A stretch of DNA of 45,990 bases. Source: Sagittula salina (GTDB lineage Bacteria > Pseudomonadota > Alphaproteobacteria > Rhodobacterales > Rhodobacteraceae). The first letter of the stretch is position 1. Each line of letters starts with the position of its first letter. The position numbers and the translations under genes are program-made. This document shows positions 25,784 to 32,755 of this stretch, in pieces. Location of the stretch: the NCBI RefSeq assembly GCF_017813235.1, contig NZ_JAGISH010000022.1, positions 1-45,990 of the forward strand, read 5' to 3'. The notes beneath the pieces were generated by a model. The model ran no database searches, was not told where the DNA came from, and worked only from the letters and a program-made list of their open reading frames with translations.

Positions 25784-26461
25784 TCAGTCCTCCTTGTCTG
25801 TCCCTGCTTGCCGCTGGGGCGTTTCGTCCCGCGCAACCAGCGCGAGAAACGTTTCTGCAAAGTGGCGGAGCGGGTCCGGCCCGCGCTCCATTCTGGCGCG
25901 CAATACAGCCCCCTCCCAGCCGGTCCAGAACAGCGACGCCAGCGCCTGAGGATCGGCACCGGGACGCAGCGCGCCCTCGCGGGCGGCCTCCTCCAGCAGC
26001 ACCGTGGTGCGCGCCTGCCAGTCGGCAAGCACCTCGGCCAGCCGCGCGGCGTAACCGTCCGGCAATGCGCCGGTTTCCTGCCCAAGCACGCCGACCAGAC
26101 AACCGCGCGTATACCCGTGCCGGGCCATTCCCGCCTCCGCCGCGCGGGTAAAAACGCGGAGCCGTTCCAGCGCCGGGGCAGAGCCCCGAAAACACCGCTG
26201 CAATCGCTCCGCAAAATAGTCATGGTAGGCGTCGATCACCGCGGCGCCGAAACCCGCCTTCGACCCGAAATGATGGTAAAAGCTGCCCTTCGGGACACCC
26301 GCGGCTTTCAGCAAGTCATCGACGCTGGTTGCCGGGTAGCCGCGCTCTGTCAGCCGCTCAAGCCCGGCACGGATCAGCCGAGTCCGCACTTCCGAACTCT
26401 CCGGGGCGGCCTTTGGGCGTCCACGCTTGCGGCGGCCCTCAGGGGTGGCATCAACATGCAT
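25784..26461 (-). CDS. acuR: TetR-family regulator AcuR
   Basis: A 225-residue repressor. Residues 10-20 are a basic tail (GRRKRGRPK), then the TetR helix-turn-helix (LTERGYPATSVDDLLKAAGVPKGSFYHHFGSKAGF, about 38-72). The C-terminal domain (RGCLVGVLGQETGALPDGYAARLAEVLADWQ) resembles TetR_C_16-type proteins. AcuR binds acrylate and controls acuR-acuI (and dddL where present). The gene directly precedes acuI, which supports the name. No ribosome site precedes ATG 26461; translation may be leaderless or begin on a message from upstream. Its probable operator is just upstream, inside the 3' end of the hydrolase gene. Confidence 0.82.
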   Translation of the reverse strand: MHVDATPEGRRKRGRPKAAPESSEVRTRLIRAGLERLTERGYPATSVDDLLKAAGVPKGSFYHHFGSKAGFGAAVIDAYHDYFAERLQRCFRGSAPALERLRVFTRAAEAGMARHGYTRGCLVGVLGQETGALPDGYAARLAEVLADWQARTTVLLEEAAREGALRPGADPQALASLFWTGWEGAVLRARMERGPDPLRHFAETFLALVARDETPQRQAGTDKED

Positions 26462-26471
26462 GGCTAATTTG

Positions 26472-26505
26472 TAGACCGCCTCGTCCAGAAATGTCCAGAG
26501 CGGTC
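26472..26505 (-). promoter_or_regulatory. Probable AcuR operator region
   Basis: GACCGC (26474-26479) and GCGGTC (26500-26505) form an inverted repeat of 32 bases total, containing two direct copies of gtccaga and a TAGACCGC/CTCGTCCA half-palindrome. It ends 11 bases before the acuR ATG and overlaps the stop of the hydrolase gene. The position suits auto-repression; the assignment to AcuR is inference. Confidence 0.45.
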
Positions 26506-27160
26506 AGAGCGCCGCGATCCACGTTGCCGTACCGGCCGCCGCCTCGGCAATCAGATCCGCCTGAGTGCGTCCGGTCACCCGCTTTCGCGGTTTGAAGTCG
26601 TGATCGCCATCCTGCAGCCATTGCAGGCTGACCGCTTTCGACAACCGGTACCCCGCCACCTCCTCCGGCGTGCCAAAGGGGTCGCGCGTGCCCTGAACGA
26701 TCCGCACCGGCCTTTCTGCCCTCGCCAGATGCGCCACGCGCAGTTTTTCCGGTTTCCCCTGGGGGTGAAACGGGTATCCGAGGCATAGCACACCCGCGCA
26801 ATCCGCCCCCTCCGCGATCATGCTGGCGACCCGGCCGCCCAAGGACTTCCCGCCAAGGATCACCCGCCCCGATCCCGGCAGCGCCTCCAGCGCCGCTCGA
26901 TACTCGTCGCAGAGCATCTCGACCTTGGGCGGCGGCCGCTTCGGCCCGCCCTCCCGCCGCGCCGCCATGTAGTCGAACTCGAACCGGGCCACCCGCAGGC
27001 CATGCGATGCCAGCGCCTGCGCCATTTGGTTCATGAACGGCGTATCTATCGCCGCACCTGCGCCATGCGCCAGCAGCACCGTCACCGCGCCCTCTGGCCC
27101 GCCTTCTGGCCCGCCTTCTGGCCCGCCTTCTGGCCCATCAAACAGGAACTGTTCAGCCAT
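26504..27160 (-). CDS. Small alpha/beta hydrolase (KANL3/Tex30-like)
   Basis: A 218-residue hydrolase. The nucleophile elbow is GGKSLGG (about residues 100-106), followed by CAGVLCLGYPFHPQGKPEKLR, then IVQGTRDPFG (Asp) and LQDGDHDFKPRK (His); this order and the short length match the COG3571 group whose substrates are unknown. The N-terminus carries a GGPE repeat (DGPEGGPEGGPEGGPEG). ATG 27160 overlaps the stop of the TIM-barrel gene by 8 bases, so the two are translationally coupled. A GTG three codons earlier is possible. Confidence 0.78.
   Translation of the reverse strand: MAEQFLFDGPEGGPEGGPEGGPEGAVTVLLAHGAGAAIDTPFMNQMAQALASHGLRVARFEFDYMAARREGGPKRPPPKVEMLCDEYRAALEALPGSGRVILGGKSLGGRVASMIAEGADCAGVLCLGYPFHPQGKPEKLRVAHLARAERPVRIVQGTRDPFGTPEEVAGYRLSKAVSLQWLQDGDHDFKPRKRVTGRTQADLIAEAAAGTATWIAAL
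27090..27137 (-). repeat. 12-bp tandem repeat, four copies, encoding Gly-Pro-Glu-Gly
   Basis: Four copies of gggccagaaggc (minus strand; the last copy is gggccagaggg-like), near codons 8-23 of the hydrolase gene. Unit length and the encoded Gly-Pro match the repeats in the permease and atpA genes. Confidence 0.9.
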
Positions 27161-27932
27161 CGGCCACACCCGCCCGGATCAGGTCAAACGAGGCGCGCAG
27201 CCCCTTCACCAACGTGTCGTGCGGCAGTTTCTGGATCTCGGGGGCGAAGATCTCCATGCTCACCGGCCCCGCGTAGCCCGCCGCCATGAGCGCCGCGACC
27301 TGCGCCACTGTTCCCAGCCTGTCGTCGCCACTCACCAGCCCCCGGTCGCGGTCCGTGCGGCCGTCGCCGTCGATGCCGGAGACATGCACCATCCCGGTCT
27401 GCGCCGGGAACAGCGCGGCCTCCCCCGCCAGCGCGTGATGAAAGGTATCATGCACCAGCCGGAAATGGTGCTGCCCGCCGACGGCCTCGATCGCCTGCTC
27501 CGCTTGCGCTTTTGTCTGCAGCACCGTGGCGGCGAACCCCAGCGGTTCCACCAGCGCAATCATCTGCGCCTCCTGCAGCATCGGCAGGATCTCTGCCAGC
27601 ACGCGCCGGTAGTCGCGCCCGCTGCCGTCGGCACATGGCACGAGACTGATCGCCTCCGCCTCCAGGTCCTGCGCCAGCGCGATGAGCCCGGCGACCTCCT
27701 GCAGCACCTCCATACCGCCGGAATCAAACCGCGACACCTGCCCTAGGGTCAGCACCCGCAGCCCGGCCCGCGCCATTTCCTCCGCCACCAGCTCCGGGCG
27801 AAAGCCCTCAAAGAGCGCACGACCGAGATCGTTGCGGAACTCGATCCCGACGCAACCGGTCTCCTGCGCGAGCGCAATCATCCCCCGCCAATCGAGCCGT
27901 GGCGCCGTCATGTGGTTAAGTGCGAATTCCAT
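27153..27932 (-). CDS. TIM-barrel sugar isomerase/epimerase-like protein
   Basis: A 259-residue AP-endonuclease-2/xylose-isomerase type barrel. GCVGIEFRNDLG, LISL-like EAISLVPCADG, ALVEPLGF, RLVHDTFHHAL, MVHVSGIDGDGRTDRDR and PVSMEIFAPEI supply the metal-binding Glu, Asp/His, His and Glu of the family (IolI/Hyi-like). It probably isomerises or epimerises a small hydroxy-keto compound. ATG 27932 has GGAGG about nine bases upstream. It is coupled to the hydrolase downstream and follows the Tm-1-like gene by 243 bases, a gap rich in inverted repeats. Confidence 0.8.
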   Translation of the reverse strand: MEFALNHMTAPRLDWRGMIALAQETGCVGIEFRNDLGRALFEGFRPELVAEEMARAGLRVLTLGQVSRFDSGGMEVLQEVAGLIALAQDLEAEAISLVPCADGSGRDYRRVLAEILPMLQEAQMIALVEPLGFAATVLQTKAQAEQAIEAVGGQHHFRLVHDTFHHALAGEAALFPAQTGMVHVSGIDGDGRTDRDRGLVSGDDRLGTVAQVAALMAAGYAGPVSMEIFAPEIQKLPHDTLVKGLRASFDLIRAGVADG

Positions 27933-28031
27933 GGCCTGTTCCTCCCTGCGCGCCTTTCGCGCGGGGCCGAGCCTCCGCCGCAGGGCGCTCCGGGTCAACG
28001 GTGGAAATGGGTAATACCCGGCCGGGCACAT

Positions 28032-28200
28032 GGGCGTTATCGACCGGAATTCTGGTAATTTCCGGTCTATGCGCGCTCAGGCGCCTTTGCGCGCGTCACG
28101 CCGGCACCAATTCGGTGATCCGCAGGGCGGGAAACCACAAGCGCCCTGCCTCTAAAGGCAAAGATGAATTCGGATCTAACTGGCTGTCTCGATAACGCCC
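28032..28200. repeat. 12-bp perfect inverted repeats flanking a 169-bp segment
   Basis: GGGCGTTATCGA (28032-28043) and TCGATAACGCCC (28189-28200) are perfect inverted repeats. Between them sit two hairpins: GACCGGAA/TTCCGGTC (28042-28067) and GCAGGGCG/CGCCCTGC (28122-28149). The right arm lies in the last codons of the Tm-1-like gene. This could be a folded mRNA processing region or a small non-coding element. Confidence 0.55.
28122..28149 (-). terminator. Hairpin after the Tm-1-like gene
   Basis: An 8-bp perfect stem with a 12-nt loop, 26 bases after the stop of the Tm-1-like gene on the minus strand. There is no T-run, so it may attenuate rather than end transcription into the TIM-barrel gene. 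Confidence 0.4.
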
Positions 28201-29420
28201 GCCGTGCGCCAGGCATCAAATTGCTCCAGCACTGCGGCTGTGAAAGCCTCGTCGTTGATATGCGCGTCAATCTCTCGCAGCGACACGTTCGGCGGGCACG
28301 CTGCACGCATTTCCTCCACGAAAACCGCGAGCCCGTCTGCGTCATGCAGTGGGCCGCCCGCCCTGTCCCACTCATTGCCACCCTTCAACGGCAGCAGGAA
28401 AATGGTTTCGTTGCGAGCCGTTGCGAGCTTTGCACAGATTTCCCGCGCCATCGCGCGGCGCTGTTCCCCCGTCATCAGAACCGACGACAGCAGGCGGTTG
28501 TGCGCGTGCACCTCCTGCCCGCGCAGCGCTTCAGGCGGCTCCTGCCACCCGACAAAATCCACAAGGTCATAGCACCCTATCGACACCATCTGCGGAATGC
28601 CCGCGCGGCCCGCGTTCGTCATCCGGTCCGCGCCGGCTGTGATCTGCGACCCCATCAGGTGATTGCCCACCTCCTGCGGCGCGAAATCCAACACGCAGGC
28701 AAAGGCCCCCTCCGCCGCAAGAGCCTCGAACGCCCGCCCGCCCATGCCGGTTGCGTGGAACACAGCCACCTCGAAGCCCCGTTCCTCCAGCGCCGGTTTC
28801 AAGGCTGCCATATAGCGCAGAACGGTTTTCCCAAACGAAGTCATGCCGATCAGTGGTCGCTCCACGCCAGGTTTCCGTACTGCCCGCGCGGCCCCAAGCA
28901 CGGCACCGGCCGCCTGCGAAAGAGACGCCTTGCAGACCGCGTTCAGGCCATAGAGCCCCCCCGCCCAGAGGATCATCTGGATGTCCGCCGCCAGTCTCTC
29001 CGCCGGGATCAGCGGCGAGAAGGCCACGGTGGAAACCACGTATTTCGGCACGCCCAGCGGCAGTGCCGCGCAAAGATCCAGCGCGAGATCCGTGCCCATC
29101 GTGCCGCCCAGTACAATCACACCGTCGAACGCGCCCACCTGATACAGCCGCTGTGCCAGCGCCGTCGCTCCGCGCGCCATGATCTGCATGGCGAAGTTCT
29201 CATCCTCGCCCGCGATGGCCTCTGCCATACTGCTGCCGGCAGCCTCTGCCACCTCATGTTTGGAATGATCGCATGGGCTTTCGGGGTCGCCCAGCACGCT
29301 CACATCCACCGTTCGCACCCTGCCCCCCTGCCCGCGAATGACCTCTGCGAGGTAGTCCAGCTCTGCGTTCTTCGTGTCGTATGTCCCGACCACGAGGATA
29401 GTGCGATCCATGCCGTCCAT
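28176..29420 (-). CDS. Tm-1-like ATP-binding domain protein (UPF0261)
   Basis: A 414-residue member of the UPF0261/Tm-1 N-terminal family. ILVVGTYDTKNAELDYLAEVI opens the first domain, VIVLGGTMGTDLALDLCAALPLGVPKYVVSTVA the nucleotide-binding part, and GMTSFGKTVLRYMAALKPALEERGFEVAVFHATGMGGRAFEALAAEGAF and LPLKGGNEWDRAGGPLHDADG the second. The plant relative Tm-1 binds ATP; bacterial members are found beside TIM-barrel genes and their reaction is not known to me. ATG 29420 follows GGGAG; ATG 29411 is also possible. It diverges from the TTT operon, and a 17-bp palindrome lies 34 bases before its start, so IclR control is likely. Confidence 0.8.
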   Translation of the reverse strand: MDGMDRTILVVGTYDTKNAELDYLAEVIRGQGGRVRTVDVSVLGDPESPCDHSKHEVAEAAGSSMAEAIAGEDENFAMQIMARGATALAQRLYQVGAFDGVIVLGGTMGTDLALDLCAALPLGVPKYVVSTVAFSPLIPAERLAADIQMILWAGGLYGLNAVCKASLSQAAGAVLGAARAVRKPGVERPLIGMTSFGKTVLRYMAALKPALEERGFEVAVFHATGMGGRAFEALAAEGAFACVLDFAPQEVGNHLMGSQITAGADRMTNAGRAGIPQMVSIGCYDLVDFVGWQEPPEALRGQEVHAHNRLLSSVLMTGEQRRAMAREICAKLATARNETIFLLPLKGGNEWDRAGGPLHDADGLAVFVEEMRAACPPNVSLREIDAHINDEAFTAAVLEQFDAWRTAGVIETAS

Positions 29421-29454
29421 GCCTTGCTCCCGCGTTGCCCGCGCCAGCGCGCAA

Positions 29455-29471
29455 GGTTCGTTATTCAAACC
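29455..29471 (-). promoter_or_regulatory. 17-bp palindromic operator, Tm-1 side
   Basis: On the minus strand this reads GGTTTGAATAACGAACC, matching 16 of 17 bases of the site at 29583. Arms of the GGTTcG/CGAACC type with a 5-base centre are typical of IclR-family sites. It lies 34 bases before the Tm-1-like gene. Confidence 0.72.
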
Positions 29472-29582
29472 GATCTTCTCAAAATCATCGCAACCTGCGT
29501 CTTGGTCTGTCAATCGCCCGCAGGCCGATCAGGAATTTGTTGACAGGATCAACCAGCCGGTCATGATGAATTCATCACCACA

Positions 29583-29599
29583 GGTTCGAATAACGAACC
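29583..29599 (+). promoter_or_regulatory. 17-bp palindromic operator, TctC side
   Basis: GGTTCG-AATAA-CGAACC, perfect 6-bp arms. It lies 25 bases before the tctC start, and its centre is 128 bases from that of the twin site, about twelve DNA turns, on the same face if the protein bridges them. Confidence 0.75.
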
Positions 29600-29624
29600 G
29601 GCCAGCTGTCACAGGGAGACAGAG

Positions 29625-30560
29625 ATGAAACGCAGCCTGACCGCGGGACTTGCCGCGCTTTCCATGACCTTCGCGGGGGCGGCACTTGCCGAATACCCTG
29701 AAAAGCCCGTCAGCTTCATCGTGCCATGGCCGCCCGGTGACCTTGAGGACGTGCTGACCCGCATGATCGCGGAAGACTTCCAGGCCGAATACGGCGTCGC
29801 GGCTGCGGTGGTGAACAAACCCGGCGGCGGTGGCGGCCCCTTCCCCGGCGCAATCGACGTGGCCAATGCCCCCGCCGATGGCTACACCGTCGGATCCTTC
29901 GTGCCCGCCGTGGCGCTGATCGGCCACCAGATCGACATCCCCGATCTGACGCCCGAAAAATTCGACCCCGTGGGCATTTTCCTCACCTATCCCTTTGTCA
30001 TCGCTGCCTCCGGCGACGCGCCCTATTCCACGATGCAGGAACTGGCCGACCACGCCAGGGAACACGACGTGGTTCTGGGCCATTTCGGCGACGTTCTGAC
30101 GCCGACGCAGGTAACCAAGGCACTGGCGAAGAAAATGGAATTCGAATGGGCCTCGGATGCCGCCTTCGACGCGCTTGACTGCAATACGCTGGCCTCGGGC
30201 GATGCGGACGTGATCAACACCACGCTGCAACTGATCCTGCCCTGTCTCGACCAGGTAAAGGTGCTGGTTTCCATCACCGGGGAGCGAATTTCGAAGGTCC
30301 CGGACACGCCGACCATCGGCGAGGTCGACCCCGAGCTCGACATTGCGCTGTGGAACGGACTGTTCGTGACCAAGGACACGCCGCAGGACGTGCGCGACAA
30401 GATCGCCGCCGTGGCGTCGAAGACAGTGATGTCGGAGCGCGCCCAGAAGGTGGCGGAGGAAACCGGCGCGCTGGTCTACTGGATGGACGCGACCGAGAGC
30501 GCCGACATCATCGAGACCGACAAGGCGACGCTCGCCACCATCGGCGCCGCGCTGGAATGA
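29625..30560 (+). CDS. TTT family substrate-binding protein TctC
   Basis: A 311-residue periplasmic receptor. The signal peptide is MKRSLTAGLAALSMTFAGAALA with cleavage before EYPEKP. YPEKPVSFIVPWPPGDLEDVLTRMIAEDFQ and VNKPGGGGGPFPGAIDVANAPADGYTVGSF are the TctC/Bug family ligand-loop regions; the usual PGG-x-x-D is replaced by PPGDLED, so ligand choice may differ. These receptors bind carboxylates. ATG 29625 has AGGGAGA upstream. First gene of the eight-gene operon. Confidence 0.9.
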   Translation: MKRSLTAGLAALSMTFAGAALAEYPEKPVSFIVPWPPGDLEDVLTRMIAEDFQAEYGVAAAVVNKPGGGGGPFPGAIDVANAPADGYTVGSFVPAVALIGHQIDIPDLTPEKFDPVGIFLTYPFVIAASGDAPYSTMQELADHAREHDVVLGHFGDVLTPTQVTKALAKKMEFEWASDAAFDALDCNTLASGDADVINTTLQLILPCLDQVKVLVSITGERISKVPDTPTIGEVDPELDIALWNGLFVTKDTPQDVRDKIAAVASKTVMSERAQKVAEETGALVYWMDATESADIIETDKATLATIGAALE

Positions 30561-30609
30561 CCTGACGCGGGGGCCTTGCACGGACCCCCATTGTCCAAGG
30601 GATGCAGCC

Positions 30610-31143
30610 ATGAGCCTTGAAACCGATCTTCGGGCCCGCACGCGCGGCGCCGGACAGATTCTCTTTGTCGCAGCCTTTCTCGGGCTGTCGGTGATCCTGC
30701 TGAGCCAGATCGCCGCGCAGACCGCCTGGATCGAGAAGGCGCGCAGCTTTGCCGCGCAACCGCGGTTCTGGCCGGCGGTGGCACTGGGGACGATGGTCGT
30801 CTCACTGGCGCTGCACCTCTGGCAGATGACGCGCCGCCGCCCCCGCCGGGAGGACTGGCAGGAGGCGCGGCGCTGGCTGGAGCCGGTGGAATATGCGGGC
30901 TGGTTCATGGCTTACGTCTTTCTCGTGCCGTGGATTGGCTTCCTGCCCATGAGCCTCGCGCTCGCCTGCGGGCTGTCGTGGCGGCTGGGCTATCGCTCCG
31001 TGCGGTGGATGGCGCTGGCGGCGGCTTTCGCGCTTGGCACCGTATTGCTGTTCAAGGGGATGCTGGGTGTGAAGATCCCCGGCGCGGTTCTCTACGAAGC
31101 GCTCCCCGACGGCTGGCGCGGCTTCGCGCTGCAATACCTGTGA
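30610..31143 (+). CDS. TTT family small membrane subunit TctB
   Basis: A 177-residue protein with four membrane helices (ILFVAAFLGLSVILLSQIAA, FWPAVALGTMVVSLALHLW, GWFMAYVFLVPWIGFLPMSLALACGLSW, WMALAAAFALGTVLLFKGMLG), the TctB layout. It starts 49 bases after tctC and ends 7 bases before tctA. ATG 30610 has AAGGGA upstream. Confidence 0.88.
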   Translation: MSLETDLRARTRGAGQILFVAAFLGLSVILLSQIAAQTAWIEKARSFAAQPRFWPAVALGTMVVSLALHLWQMTRRRPRREDWQEARRWLEPVEYAGWFMAYVFLVPWIGFLPMSLALACGLSWRLGYRSVRWMALAAAFALGTVLLFKGMLGVKIPGAVLYEALPDGWRGFALQYL

Positions 31144-31150
31144 GGCGCTG

Positions 31151-32755
31151 ATGGACATTTTCCTTGCCGCGATCGAGGTGCTGGCCCGCTGGGACGTGCT
31201 GCTGGCCCTGCTGGTTGGCAGCATTGGCGGCGTGGCCATCGGCGCGATCCCCGGTGTCGGCCCTGCCGTGGCCATCGCCATCCTGCTGCCCGCGACGTTT
31301 TCCATGGACCCGATCGTCGGGCTGACCGTGCTTCTGGGCATCTACGGGTCGAGCATGTACGGCGGGTCGATTCCCGCCATTCTCATCAACACCCCCGGCA
31401 CGGCGGTCAATGCCCTGACCACATATGACGGTTTCCCCATGACGCTGCGCAGCGAAGGCCGGAGGGCGCTGTCACTGGCCTATTCGGCCAGCTTTTTCGG
31501 CGGCATCTTCTCTGTCATCTGCCTGATCGCCCTTTCGCCCGTGCTGGCGAAGGTCGCGCCGATGTTCGGCGCGCGCGAAATCTTCCTTGCGGCCCTCCTT
31601 GGGGTGATCCTCGTCATAACAGCACACAAGGGCCAGATGCTGATCGCCGCAGCACTCACGGGGTTCGGCATCTTCCTGTCCACCGTTGGGCTGGAGCCGG
31701 TGAAATACACCCGCCGCTTCACTTTCGATCAGTCGTGGCTGGCCTCCGGCATCAACCTGATCGTGGTGGTGCTGGGACTCTTTGCCCTGTCGCAGGCGTT
31801 TTTGCTGCTCACCATGGATGACGAAAAGATCCGCACGCCCCGCGCGCGCGGCTCACTCCTACAAGGCTTCCGAGAGCTGGCGCGCCACCCGCGCGTGGCA
31901 TCGATTGCGGCCAGCTTTGGCGTGGTCATGGGAATGGTGCCGGGCGTGGGAGAGTTCACCGCGCAGTTCCTGTCCTACACCTCGGCCCGCAGGCTGTCGA
32001 AGACGCCTGAGGCCTTCGGGCATGGCTCCTCCGAAGGGTTGATCGCCTCAGAGGCAGCCAACAACGCCGTCCCCGCCGCCGCCATGATCCCGCTCCTCGC
32101 GCTCGGCATCCCCGGCGAAGCGCTGACCGCCATGATGCTGTCGGTCTTCTACGTGCACAATGTCGTGCCGGGGCCCGGGCTGTTCCAGACGCAGATGGAT
32201 TTCGTCGTGGCCCTCTACCTCGCGCTGCTGATCCTGAACGTGCTGGTGGTCGTGTTCCTGCTGGTTTCCACCGGCTGGCTGGTAAAACTGACACAGATCC
32301 CCAACCGCTTTCTGGGGATGTGCGTGCTGATGCTGTCCTTCGTCGGCGTCTACTCGATCCGCAATTCGGCGGTGGATTGCTGTATCGCGGCTGTCTTCGG
32401 TCTATTCGGTTACGCGCTGAAGCGGCTGAACATGCCCATCGTGCCGATTATCCTCGGCATGGTTCTGGGAAACATCATGGAGGTCAAACTCCGCGCCGCC
32501 ATGAACCGGGTCAAAGTGCCCTGGGATTTCATCGACCGCCCCATCGCCTTTCTGTTGTTCTGCGTGATCGTGATGATCCTCGCCTCGACGCTTTGGCGGA
32601 CTATCCGCGACTGGCGCACCCCCGACCGCCGCAGTCCCGCGCGCAAGGCGTCCGCCCGTTTCATCCGCCGCATCGCGGGCCGTCAGACCCGCCATTTCGA
32701 CGACCGCCTCAAAATCCAGCGCCGCCGGAGGACATATGACCATATGGGTTCCTGA
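31151..32755 (+). CDS. TTT family large membrane subunit TctA
   Basis: A 534-residue carrier with about twelve membrane helices. GSIGGVAIGAIPGVGPAVAIAILLPATFSMDPIVGLTVLLGIYGSSMYGGSIPAILINTPGT is the family hallmark, repeated in the second half as GVVMGMVPGVGEFTAQFLSYTSARRLSKTPEAFGHGSSEGLIASEAANNAVPAAAMIPLLALGIPGEAL. The C-terminal ~40 residues are basic and extend beyond the usual end. Its 3' end overlaps the P450 gene by 20 bases, so uptake and oxidation are coupled in translation. Confidence 0.93.
   Translation: MDIFLAAIEVLARWDVLLALLVGSIGGVAIGAIPGVGPAVAIAILLPATFSMDPIVGLTVLLGIYGSSMYGGSIPAILINTPGTAVNALTTYDGFPMTLRSEGRRALSLAYSASFFGGIFSVICLIALSPVLAKVAPMFGAREIFLAALLGVILVITAHKGQMLIAAALTGFGIFLSTVGLEPVKYTRRFTFDQSWLASGINLIVVVLGLFALSQAFLLLTMDDEKIRTPRARGSLLQGFRELARHPRVASIAASFGVVMGMVPGVGEFTAQFLSYTSARRLSKTPEAFGHGSSEGLIASEAANNAVPAAAMIPLLALGIPGEALTAMMLSVFYVHNVVPGPGLFQTQMDFVVALYLALLILNVLVVVFLLVSTGWLVKLTQIPNRFLGMCVLMLSFVGVYSIRNSAVDCCIAAVFGLFGYALKRLNMPIVPIILGMVLGNIMEVKLRAAMNRVKVPWDFIDRPIAFLLFCVIVMILASTLWRTIRDWRTPDRRSPARKASARFIRRIAGRQTRHFDDRLKIQRRRRTYDHMGS

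Noticed and set aside
28164..30908. Two 459-codon frames opposite the Tm-1-like and tctC/tctB genes
   Set aside because: Both are complements of genes with signal peptide or family blocks; no motif of their own.
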